Source: Sphingobacterium athyrii (lineage in GTDB: Bacteria; Bacteroidota; Bacteroidia; Sphingobacteriales; Sphingobacteriaceae). From it: a stretch of 64,000 nucleotides of DNA. The stretch covers positions 636,687 to 700,686 of the forward strand of contig NZ_QCXX01000003.1 in the NCBI RefSeq assembly GCF_003071065.1, written 5' to 3'. This document shows positions 19,935-28,000 of the stretch, piece by piece. The translations under genes were made by a program, and so were the position numbers. The notes under the pieces were generated by a model, which saw nothing but the letters and a program-made list of their open reading frames with translations, did no database searches and was not told the origin of the DNA. Positions within the stretch are counted from its first letter, which is position 1; the number at the start of each line of letters is the position of its first letter.

Positions 19935-22040
19935 CTAAGCCAATACAGGCGTTAAATTTTTACGTTGATAAACCTCATTGATAAATTTTGTGGCCTCTTG
20001 CAGATAGCCGGTTGCAAAGCCCTCAGTAGGTTCATTTTTACTGATTTGTAAGACAAGCTCCGGAAATGACTGATCAAAGTTATATTCCCCGGACTCCACA
20101 AAATGTGTCTGGAATTCGTTGATCACTGTATTTTGCGTGCTTGCACTGATACCTTTATCTAATAGCAAGGCTTTCGCCGCCTGAACAAAGGCATTGTATG
20201 CATGATAGATAGCGTCTGCGAATTTTGCTTCCCCGAATGTCTCATTTGCCCATTGTAGTTTTTCCTCCGCCTCATAAATCAATGTTGCCACTAAATCAAT
20301 CACCACCCCGGCACACTCACCCACACCTATCGCTGTTTGGAAAGTCCCCTCATGTCCCCAATCCACAAACTCATCTTCCGCAAGCGTCGTCAGATCCGAT
20401 AGTGGTTTTAATAGATTGTAAAAATAATTTTTACCCTGTCTGTCGTAATACGCATGGAAATTCTCGGTCTCTTCAGCATTCTTTTTATAATCGTTCAATA
20501 CGAATTCAACCACATGCAATACCCTTTTGGTCGGTACCTTGATAATTCGTTCGGCTACACGGCCTTCACCGTCGCCGATGGTACCGCCACCAAGCATAAC
20601 CTGAGCAGCGGGAACTACCTTGCCCTCTGCTTTAACCGAGCTGCCATGGAAGCCAATATGCGCCAGCCCATGTTGACCGCAGGAATTCATACAACCGGAT
20701 ATCTTGATTTTCAAGTCTCTGTTGAAAACAAAATCCTGGTGAAATTCGGCTATATACGATTCGATGACCCGCGCCATTTCGGTGCTGTTTGAAATACCAA
20801 GATTACAGGTGTCCGTTCCGGGACATGTGGTCACATCTGCAGTACTGTCAAAACCTACCTGTGCAAGATCCAATGATTTGAGCAATTGATAAATATGAGG
20901 TAGCGTCTTTTCGGTTGCATACTTCAGCAACAAACTTTGGTTTTGTGTTATCCGGATATCATCCGCAACAAGATCTTTTAAGCCAGCGACCAAGGACCGC
21001 GCTTTATCGGTACCGATATCCCCTGTAGAAACACGAACATAGACACCGTAATAACCTGCCTGCTTTTGTTCAAATGTATTCGTATTCTTCCATACCTGAT
21101 AGTTTAAGTCTGTATCCAGATCAAGTACGGTAATTTGGCTGTCGTCCGGTGGCAGCGGTTGCTCAATTTTGGTTCGATCAATAGCGAAAGTTTTTACTTT
21201 TGTAGCAATCTTTTCCGCTTCGATCAGATTTAACACCTCTTCCAGGCCAAGTTTTTGAATAAGGTATTTAAAACGGGCTTTATTTCGGTTGTTACGCTCG
21301 CCATATCGGTCGAACACTCTTAAGGTAGCCTCTATGTAAGGAATAAGCTCATCTTCCGGAAGAAATTCATTTGTTAGCGATGCTAAAAATGGTTGCGACC
21401 CCAGTCCGCCGCCTAGCAGCACTTTGAAACCACGTACTTCCACACCATCCACATACTTCAATTTTGGAATAAAACCCAAGTCATGAATATACGAAAAAGC
21501 GGTATCCTCTTCACTTGCAGAAAAAGACATCTTGAATTTTCTGCCCATCTCCGCACAGACCGGATTACGTATAAAATATTCAAACGTTGCCTGTGCATAC
21601 GGTGAGACATCGAAAGGTTCTTTCGGATCAATACCCGAAGTTGGTGAAGCCGTTACATTACGAACAGTATTACCACAGGCCTCCCTTAAGGTAATATCAT
21701 CCTCTGCTAATTTTGACCAAAGTTCTGGCGTACGATCCAGACTAACGTAATGGATCTGAATGTCCTGACGCGTGGTCAGGTGCAGGTTACGACTTGCATA
21801 TTCATCAGATATTGCCGCTATTTTGATTAACTGTTTAAAAGTAACTTTTCCAAATGGAAGTTTGATACGAACCATTTGAACCCCTGGTTGTCTCTGTCCA
21901 TATACTCCCCTGGCTAGACGCAATGACCTAAATTTTTCATCAGCGATCTTACCTTCGTGAAATAATCGAATCTTTTTTTCAAGTCCAATAATCTCCTTTT
22001 CCACGACTGGATTTTCTAATTCTGTACGGAAGCTTTGCAT
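19935..22040 (-). CDS. Ferredoxin-type sulfite (nitrite) reductase with C-terminal HEPN-like domain
   Basis: The enzyme reduces sulfite to sulfide with six electrons, using siroheme and a [4Fe-4S] cluster. Seen: two ferredoxin-like halves, LHLTTRQDIQIHY (siroheme arginines), TTCPGTDTCNLG (first cysteine pair) and ISGCMNSCGQHGLAHIG (second pair). A flavoprotein subunit is not encoded, so ferredoxin is the likely donor. After about residue 580 the protein continues for over 120 residues, with DAIYHAYNAFVQAAKALL resembling a HEPN helix bundle. The ATG at 22040 (701 residues) fits better than 22085. It is the first gene of the operon. Confidence 0.88.
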   Translation of the reverse strand: MQSFRTELENPVVEKEIIGLEKKIRLFHEGKIADEKFRSLRLARGVYGQRQPGVQMVRIKLPFGKVTFKQLIKIAAISDEYASRNLHLTTRQDIQIHYVSLDRTPELWSKLAEDDITLREACGNTVRNVTASPTSGIDPKEPFDVSPYAQATFEYFIRNPVCAEMGRKFKMSFSASEEDTAFSYIHDLGFIPKLKYVDGVEVRGFKVLLGGGLGSQPFLASLTNEFLPEDELIPYIEATLRVFDRYGERNNRNKARFKYLIQKLGLEEVLNLIEAEKIATKVKTFAIDRTKIEQPLPPDDSQITVLDLDTDLNYQVWKNTNTFEQKQAGYYGVYVRVSTGDIGTDKARSLVAGLKDLVADDIRITQNQSLLLKYATEKTLPHIYQLLKSLDLAQVGFDSTADVTTCPGTDTCNLGISNSTEMARVIESYIAEFHQDFVFNRDLKIKISGCMNSCGQHGLAHIGFHGSSVKAEGKVVPAAQVMLGGGTIGDGEGRVAERIIKVPTKRVLHVVEFVLNDYKKNAEETENFHAYYDRQGKNYFYNLLKPLSDLTTLAEDEFVDWGHEGTFQTAIGVGECAGVVIDLVATLIYEAEEKLQWANETFGEAKFADAIYHAYNAFVQAAKALLLDKGISASTQNTVINEFQTHFVESGEYNFDQSFPELVLQISKNEPTEGFATGYLQEATKFINEVYQRKNLTPVLA

Positions 22041-22175
22041 AAAACAAATAAAATCTATTGATTTAGTATTCTTTTCTCGAGTCAAATGTAAAAATATTTT
22101 TTTAATATTCTATAATATCTACCAAATTAATATATATTTGCCGTATAAAATTTAATATACTAAACCTGTAGACTA
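22041..22175. promoter_or_regulatory. Divergent control region between the sulfate operon and the Pst-type transporter
   Basis: This very AT-rich region separates the two divergent operons. On the minus strand TACATTTG (22083-22090) is a good -7 box for the sulfate operon. On the plus strand TATATTTG (22133-22140) is one for the transporter. Neither has a TTTG at the standard distance upstream, as expected for activator-dependent promoters. AAATTAATATAT and AAATTTAATATAC form an imperfect direct repeat at 22124-22160 that could be an operator. Confidence 0.45.
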
Positions 22176-23156
22176 ATGGGTGTAACGATAAAAAGATATT
22201 TTATAATTCTGTTTTTTAGCTTTATAACCGTATTTAAGATCACGTCCTGCGCACCAAAAGTAAAGAATGGATATAGTAAAGAGCGTGGATTTGAAGGCAA
22301 TATTTCACTTTCAGGGGCCTTTGCACTCTACCCTTTGGCCGTAATCTGGAGTGAAGACTTCAAAAAAATTCATCCACATGTCCGTTTTAATATCTCTGCA
22401 GGCGGTGCAGGCAAAGGGATTGCCGACGTGTTAACAGGTATGGTAGACATTGGGCTGGTATCGCGGGATCTGCATCCACAAGAAGTCAAAAAAGGCGCAG
22501 TCCCTATTATTGTGGCCAAAGATGCTGTGATATGCACATTGAATCCTGCTAACCCGAATTATAAAGCATTACTGAAACGCGGCTTAACCCGGGAGGAACT
22601 TGCGGAGATTTTTGCCAGTCGAAAATTTAAGACATGGAATCAAATTGATCCACAATTTACTGCAGATCCGATTAATGTTTATGTACGTTCGGATGCCGCC
22701 GGAGCAGCAGAAACCTGGGCCAAATTTTTTGGACGTAAACAGGAAGACCTGCAAGGTGTTGGAATCTTTGGTGATCCTGGTATTGCCCAAGCTATTAAAG
22801 ATGATAAGTTTGGCATTGGCTTCAACAATATCAACTACGTATATAATTTAAAGACAAACAAAGTGTTTGACCATATCGATGTACTGCCATTGGATTTAAA
22901 TAAAAATGGACAGATTGAAGCCGACGAGCAATTCTATGGATCGCTGTCAGACCTGACCGGAGCTGTTGCAGCAGGCAAATATCCCGCGCCTCCCTCCCGC
23001 GATCTGACATTTGTCACACGCAATAAGACAGAGTCCCTGCTCCTGAAGGAATTCATCTCCTTTGTGCTGCAGAAACAGGCGCAGTCACAGTTGCTTGAAA
23101 ATGGTTATGTACCATTGAGTGAAACACTGATCAATGACGAACTAAATAAGTTATAG
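22176..23156 (+). CDS. pstS: PstS-like substrate-binding lipoprotein
   Basis: The 326-residue protein has a lipoprotein signal ending KITSCAPK (Cys at about 25) and the type-2 periplasmic binding fold: ISLSGAFALYPLAVIWSEDF, FNISAGGAGKGIADVLTGMVDIGLVSRDL (anion-binding loop region) and YVRSDAAGAAETWAKFFG. The family binds phosphate or related tetrahedral oxyanions. The operon lacks phoU and pho-type regulators and faces the sulfate-assimilation operon, so sulfate as ligand should be considered. Two bases from its stop the pstC gene starts. Confidence 0.8.
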   Translation: MGVTIKRYFIILFFSFITVFKITSCAPKVKNGYSKERGFEGNISLSGAFALYPLAVIWSEDFKKIHPHVRFNISAGGAGKGIADVLTGMVDIGLVSRDLHPQEVKKGAVPIIVAKDAVICTLNPANPNYKALLKRGLTREELAEIFASRKFKTWNQIDPQFTADPINVYVRSDAAGAAETWAKFFGRKQEDLQGVGIFGDPGIAQAIKDDKFGIGFNNINYVYNLKTNKVFDHIDVLPLDLNKNGQIEADEQFYGSLSDLTGAVAAGKYPAPPSRDLTFVTRNKTESLLLKEFISFVLQKQAQSQLLENGYVPLSETLINDELNKL

Positions 23157-23157
23157 C

Positions 23158-24054
23158 ATGCTAAATACACGTCTAGTTAAAGATACCTTAGTAAAACGGT
23201 CCACATTTTTGTTACTGCTGATTTCCCTATCAGTTGTCGTTATTATTGCGGTCGGTTTAACTGTAAAATCCATTCCGCTATTTGAATACAGCAACATATT
23301 TCAGCTATTGACAGATAAAGTATGGGCACCTATGAAGGGCTCGTTCGGATTTCTGCCTTTTATTGCCGGCACACTCGCTGTTACATTGATATCGCTTGCC
23401 ATCGCAATACCCCTGTGTATATTGACGGCAGTTTATCTGACTGAATACGCTTCCGATGCGCTAAAAAACATGATGCTTCCTCTTGTCAATATCTTGGCGG
23501 CCATACCACCGGTGTTATACGGTGTTTGGGGTGTATTATTTATCGTCCCGCTGATCCAGCTTTATATTGCTCCGATTTTTGGTGTGGTGACATCCGGTTA
23601 TTCAGTATTAGCCGGTGGAATTGTATTGGCGGTCATGATTTTTCCGATCATGATTTCCATTATGGTGGAAGTGCTTCAAACGATTCCGTATGAATTAAAA
23701 GCCGCTTCTTTGTCTTTGGGAGCAACAAAATGGGACACCATAAAACATGTTATTCTCAAAAAGGCAAAACCCGGCATTATCGCCGCCATTGTCTTATCGA
23801 CCTCACGGGCATTTGGAGAAACGATTGCAGTACTAATGGTTTGCGGGAATGTACCGAAGGTGCCTACATCCATATTTGATGCCGGTTACCCCATCCCCGC
23901 TTTAATCGCCAACAATTTTGGTGAGATGATGTCCATCCCTCTTTATGAGTCTGCTTTGATGTTTTCAGCGCTATTGCTATTTGTCATCATATTTATTTTC
24001 AATTTAATATCACGTCTGATATTGAGACGACTTGAAGGAGGTTTAGATGGATAA
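23158..24054 (+). CDS. pstC: Phosphate-type ABC transporter permease PstC
   Basis: The 298-residue inner-membrane protein has about six transmembrane helices. The cytoplasmic EAA loop reads LKAASLSLGATKWDTIKHVILKKAKPGI, and the following SRAFGETIAVLMVCGN is typical of PstC. It forms the channel with PstA. The end of the gene overlaps the start of pstA by 8 bases. Confidence 0.88.
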   Translation: MLNTRLVKDTLVKRSTFLLLLISLSVVVIIAVGLTVKSIPLFEYSNIFQLLTDKVWAPMKGSFGFLPFIAGTLAVTLISLAIAIPLCILTAVYLTEYASDALKNMMLPLVNILAAIPPVLYGVWGVLFIVPLIQLYIAPIFGVVTSGYSVLAGGIVLAVMIFPIMISIMVEVLQTIPYELKAASLSLGATKWDTIKHVILKKAKPGIIAAIVLSTSRAFGETIAVLMVCGNVPKVPTSIFDAGYPIPALIANNFGEMMSIPLYESALMFSALLLFVIIFIFNLISRLILRRLEGGLDG

Positions 24055-24898
24055 CACCAAAAGAAGATTAATAAGTGAAAAGATCGCGAAGGGTTTCATG
24101 CATCTATCCGGAATCACGGTAACCGCTTCCCTGTTTTTTATTGTAGGTACGATTCTCTATAAGGGGCTTCCCTATCTCAATTGGGAAATGGTCAGTCAGT
24201 TGCCCAAAGGCGGATTTTACATCGGCAAAGAAGGTGGAATCTTAAACGCCATATTAGGTTCACTCTATCTAGCAGGGGTAGCGACTGCCCTATCGGCTTT
24301 TATTGGTATTCCGATATCACTTTACCTGAATATTTATTTGGGTACAAAATCCAAAGTAACACAGTTTTCGAAGTTGTTGTTTGATGTGCTTTACGGGGTA
24401 CCATCGATTGTGTATGGCGCTGTCGGCTTTGGTATTATGGTCTATTTTGGCATTAGAGCATCACTACTGGGCGGCATCCTAACAGTCACGTTATTGACGA
24501 TCCCTATTGTGGTACGTACAGTAGACGAGCTGATCAAAACGATTCCTGAAGATCTGAAAAATGTCACCCTTTCCTTGGGTACCACACGCTGGGAGCTTGC
24601 GAAAGTCATGTTGCGGAGTATTCGTGCCGGGTTATTGACTGCCATTCTATTAGCATTCGGAAGAGCAATAGGTGATGTCGCCGGCGTATTGTTAACAACG
24701 GGGTTCAGTGACAATTTGCCTAAATATATTGACGAACCAGCAGCAACACTTCCCTTGGCTATATTTTTTCAGTTAAGCAGTCCAATTCCTGAGGTACAAG
24801 GACGAGCATATGCTTCGGCCCTGGTTTTAACTATCATCATTTTAATTATCGTAGTATGCACGCATATCCTTCAATCGAAACAAAAGAATCGTCGTTAA
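24047..24898 (+). CDS. pstA: Phosphate-type ABC transporter permease PstA
   Basis: The 283-residue protein is the second permease half, with about six helices and the EAA loop LKNVTLSLGTTRWELAKVMLRSIRAGL followed by FGRAIGDVAGVLLTTGF. The similarity to PstC in this region is that expected for the PstA/PstC pair. Its 3' end overlaps the first codons of pstB by 43 bases if the ATG at 24856 is used. Confidence 0.87.
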   Translation: MDNTKRRLISEKIAKGFMHLSGITVTASLFFIVGTILYKGLPYLNWEMVSQLPKGGFYIGKEGGILNAILGSLYLAGVATALSAFIGIPISLYLNIYLGTKSKVTQFSKLLFDVLYGVPSIVYGAVGFGIMVYFGIRASLLGGILTVTLLTIPIVVRTVDELIKTIPEDLKNVTLSLGTTRWELAKVMLRSIRAGLLTAILLAFGRAIGDVAGVLLTTGFSDNLPKYIDEPAATLPLAIFFQLSSPIPEVQGRAYASALVLTIIILIIVVCTHILQSKQKNRR

Positions 24899-25665
24899 AC
24901 AGTCCTTTGACTGATCCTCACATTCAGATCAAGGATCTCAATGTATATATCGATGGGAGACATATTTTAAAGAATATTAATCTTGCCTTGCCGAACAATA
25001 GCGTAACCTCCATTATCGGACCTTCAGGCTGTGGCAAGACCACATTGCTGAAAACCCTGAATCGCCTGGTCGACGACACAAAAGGTGTTGAAATAACGGG
25101 ATCTGTGCTTGTAAACGGTGAGGACATTTATGGCAAAAATGCCGAAGTAACGCATATCCGTAAAAAAATGGGGCTTTTATCCCAAAAACCTTACCCATTG
25201 CCGATGTCCATCTACGACAACGTAGCTTATGGGCCGCGTATACATGGCACGAAAAATAAAAAAGAACTGGACAAGATTGTTGAGACACAATTGCGCAATG
25301 TAGCCCTATGGGATGAGGTTAAGGACCGTTTGGGGCATTCCGCCGCCGGCCTTTCGATTGGACAGCAACAACGGCTCTGCTTAGCGCGGGGACTTGCTGT
25401 AGAACCCGAAATTATACTTGGTGATGAATCAACTTCCGCATTGGACCCGCTATCCACAGCAAAAATTGAAGAATTACTCATCGAACTAAAGCAGGATTAC
25501 ACCATTGTTCTGGTGACACACATTCTACGACAAGCCCGAAGAGTGTCTGATTATATCATTTTTGTTTATGGTGGTGAAATCCTTGAATTTGGTCCCACTG
25601 AACAAGTGCTGTTAAATCCACAGCATGAAATCACAAAACAATATGTAAAAGGTTTTATCTCCTGA
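24856..25665 (+). CDS. pstB: Phosphate-type ABC transporter ATPase PstB
   Basis: The 269-residue protein powers the transporter. Seen: IIGPSGCGKTTLLKTLNRL (Walker A), LLSQKPYPLPMSIYDNVAYGPRIHG (Q loop region characteristic of PstB), LSIGQQQRLCLARGLA (signature), IILGDESTSALDP (Walker B, with Ser where most relatives have Pro) and LVTHILRQARR (switch His). The ATG at 24856 leaves an unusually long N-terminal tail and a 43-base overlap with pstA. A TTG at 24907 would give a tail closer to the family. A terminator follows. Confidence 0.85.
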   Translation: MHAYPSIETKESSLNSPLTDPHIQIKDLNVYIDGRHILKNINLALPNNSVTSIIGPSGCGKTTLLKTLNRLVDDTKGVEITGSVLVNGEDIYGKNAEVTHIRKKMGLLSQKPYPLPMSIYDNVAYGPRIHGTKNKKELDKIVETQLRNVALWDEVKDRLGHSAAGLSIGQQQRLCLARGLAVEPEIILGDESTSALDPLSTAKIEELLIELKQDYTIVLVTHILRQARRVSDYIIFVYGGEILEFGPTEQVLLNPQHEITKQYVKGFIS

Positions 25666-25684
25666 TAGATTACCTGCCGTTTAT

Positions 25685-25729
25685 AAAAAAGCCGAAGATT
25701 CTATGTCTCATAAAATCCTCGGCTTTTAT
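25685..25729. terminator. Bidirectional terminator after pstB
   Basis: AAAGCCGAAGATT and its near complement AATCCTCGGCTTT pair across a 13-base loop, with A and T runs on the two sides. It separates convergent pstB and bshB1. Confidence 0.8.
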
Positions 25730-25746
25730 CTTTTATTGCAACTTCG

Positions 25747-26478
25747 CTATCTTAGATCAAATAAATCATCAACACCCAATATTTTTTTAGATGTAAATCC
25801 TTCAGCATACTTAGCCTGGATGTAACGGCCAAATTCCCTTGCTCTGGCGGCGGTAGATTCCATAAAATCCGGATTGGAAATATACGTTTGTGGCTCGTCA
25901 GGATTGATATTTTCGCCTGTATAGAACTGTGTTTTATAGGCCAGGATTGATTTTTCCTTCAAAGCATAGTAGTCCGTAATATCAATGACTACATCGGGTT
26001 TGATGTAATAATCCTGCACAAATTGCAACACTAGACGTGGACGGAAGGCTTCCTGGATATGATTATTTTGGTCTCTGGTTTCCACCTTTCTTAACCCCGA
26101 AAGGAAGCAGGCTTCATTCACAAGCTGCCCTGCTCTGCCATGATCCGGATGACGGTCAGTAATCGCGTTGGTAATAACGATTTCAGGCTGGTATTTCCTT
26201 ACGGCACTTATAATGGCCATTTTTTCCTCGATGGCATTTTCAAAAAAACCGTCTCTCAAACCGAGATTTTCACGCGCTGCCAGTCCGAGAATCGCAGCTG
26301 CATCTTTTGCCTCTTGTGCTCTGGTTTCCGCAGTACCTCGTGTACCGAGTTCACCCCGAGTTAAGTCTACAATTCCTACTTTTTTTCCTTCGGCAACATA
26401 TTTTGCCATTACTCCGCCTGCACCCAATTCTGCGTCATCGGGATGCACGGCAATGACAAGTAAATCTAGTTTTAGCAT
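25747..26478 (-). CDS. bshB1: Bacillithiol biosynthesis deacetylase BshB1
   Basis: This zinc-dependent LmbE-like deacetylase removes acetyl from N-acetylglucosaminyl malate, the second step to bacillithiol, the low-molecular-weight thiol of this phylum. The 243 residues show VIAVHPDDAELGAGGVM (the HPDD zinc motif), GELGTRGTAETRAQEA, NLGLRDG and DRHPDHGRAG (third zinc ligand). The ATG at 26478 gives the family N terminus; the frame continues upstream for 37 more residues unlike the family. The other bsh genes are not in the window. Confidence 0.92.
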   Translation of the reverse strand: MLKLDLLVIAVHPDDAELGAGGVMAKYVAEGKKVGIVDLTRGELGTRGTAETRAQEAKDAAAILGLAARENLGLRDGFFENAIEEKMAIISAVRKYQPEIVITNAITDRHPDHGRAGQLVNEACFLSGLRKVETRDQNNHIQEAFRPRLVLQFVQDYYIKPDVVIDITDYYALKEKSILAYKTQFYTGENINPDEPQTYISNPDFMESTAARAREFGRYIQAKYAEGFTSKKILGVDDLFDLR

Positions 26479-26640
26479 ATTTATATCTTCTTTTTCGTTT
26501 ATGGCTTCCAATATCAGCAAAATCGGTAAAATCAGCATGTTACAATTCACCACTCCATATTGCCGGCTTATGTTGAAGACAGCCGGCACATACAGGTCTT
26601 ACTGGTATGAAACCGAGGCCAAAGGTAGGAAGTTTGTAGG

Positions 26641-27132
26641 TTACTCCTCCAAAAGTCGTTCGATATTACGACAAATTTTACCTGACAATGGCGAAGTCGT
26701 AGGATAATAGAAATCCACAACTTCCCCCTGCCTGTTGATCAAGTATTTATGAAAATTCCAGGAGGGCTTGCTATTTATATGTCCGTTTTCTGCCTTATTT
26801 GACAGGAAACTATACAATGCCGTCGTGTAGGTGCCGATGACATGGCTACGTTTGAAAACCGGAAAACTGACCTGCTGGTTTATTCTACAGAATGTCTCCA
26901 ATGTACTGCCGGTCAGTGGTTCTTGATTCCGAAAGTTATTGGACGGAAAGGCCAGTACCTCAAATCCTCTTTCTTTATACTTTTGGTAGAGTTTTTCAAG
27001 CGATTTAAACTGTCTTGTGAATAGACACTGACTCGCTGTATTGACGACCAACAAAACCTTTCCTTCAAAATCTCCCAGAGATTTCATGGTTCCATTGAAT
27101 TGCAAAGCATCAAAGTCATATATCGTTTTCAT
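26641..27132 (-). CDS. Glutathione peroxidase-family thiol peroxidase
   Basis: The 163-residue protein is a Cys-type GPx that reduces hydroperoxides, probably with thioredoxin as donor since this phylum lacks glutathione in general. Peroxidatic Cys36 is in NTASQC; Gln70 in NNFRNQEP and Trp125 in PSWNFHKYL complete the catalytic triad. The sequence after Cys36 is LFT rather than the common GFT. The resolving Cys position seems occupied by Cys82 (FCRINQQ). It lies apart from bshB1 by about 160 bases and could be transcribed with it. Confidence 0.85.
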   Translation of the reverse strand: MKTIYDFDALQFNGTMKSLGDFEGKVLLVVNTASQCLFTRQFKSLEKLYQKYKERGFEVLAFPSNNFRNQEPLTGSTLETFCRINQQVSFPVFKRSHVIGTYTTALYSFLSNKAENGHINSKPSWNFHKYLINRQGEVVDFYYPTTSPLSGKICRNIERLLEE

Positions 27133-27217
27133 ATTGTCTTAATTTAGGTATTACATAACGAACCCGATCCTAGTTAAAGTATCTTCGTGCCTTATATATA
27201 CAAGTATATATGGGGTC

Positions 27218-27850
27218 CTACATCACCGGTTTGGGCCTCGACCGTTCAAATTCACGGATGATATTTTCGATTTCGAAGTCCTCTTTTGGATCGTATGCTG
27301 ATTTCAAATTATGCCCAAAAATTTTGGCGACCCCCTGATAAAAAAATGCGGAGATCCCACCTTTCATTTCCTTCACCATTTCATAGCTCGTGTGTCCGGT
27401 ATAGCGATCGATCAGCTTTATTAGGATTTTACCCTGGGAAATGGTCATATTTTTAATTTCCCTATTAAACATTTGCTTCACATCGTTTTCACATCTTTCC
27501 ACCAGCGCTTCATGTTCTTTTTTATTGGATGTCATAGCCAGATCCCGATCCAGTTGATCGTATCTTTTTTGAGCATATATGGCATAAGGGAGCACTTTCA
27601 GCACATTTCTTCTGAAACGTAAATATTCCCTTCGTGCTTCCTCGCTTGACCAGACTCTTTTCCTGACAATAACCACTTCAGGAATGGGAAACCAAGGCAA
27701 AATCTCACCCGAAGGCAGCGTTGTTGTCATATAATCAGTCACTGTCTCCTGGGCCCCTTCACCGTATAAAGGAAGAACCAGAGACTGAGCCTTTGCCACG
27801 CCTGACAAAGTCCCAAGAAGAAAAAACAAAACACATACTGTTGTCTTCAT
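27218..27850 (-). CDS. DUF4294 secreted protein
   Basis: The 210-residue protein has a Sec signal peptide (residues 1-21, cleavage after VAKA) and the Bacteroidetes-specific DUF4294 domain: VVIVRKRVWSSEEARREYLRFRRNVLKVLPYA and a second half with GKILIKLIDRYTGHTSYEMVKE. The family is thought to be periplasmic; no activity is known to me. It reads away from the Rel gene and appears to be monocistronic. Confidence 0.75.
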   Translation of the reverse strand: MKTTVCVLFFLLGTLSGVAKAQSLVLPLYGEGAQETVTDYMTTTLPSGEILPWFPIPEVVIVRKRVWSSEEARREYLRFRRNVLKVLPYAIYAQKRYDQLDRDLAMTSNKKEHEALVERCENDVKQMFNREIKNMTISQGKILIKLIDRYTGHTSYEMVKEMKGGISAFFYQGVAKIFGHNLKSAYDPKEDFEIENIIREFERSRPKPVM

Positions 27851-28000
27851 CTGAACGACTATATAACTCTTTTAATTTGTCAATGCTATTATATTTTGGT
27901 AAATTTATTACAAAATAAGTTAGCTTGATAATTGTATTCAAAATACATTAACTAAATTAAACAAAAATACTCAAAAAAACATCATTTACCTGCAACGTTT

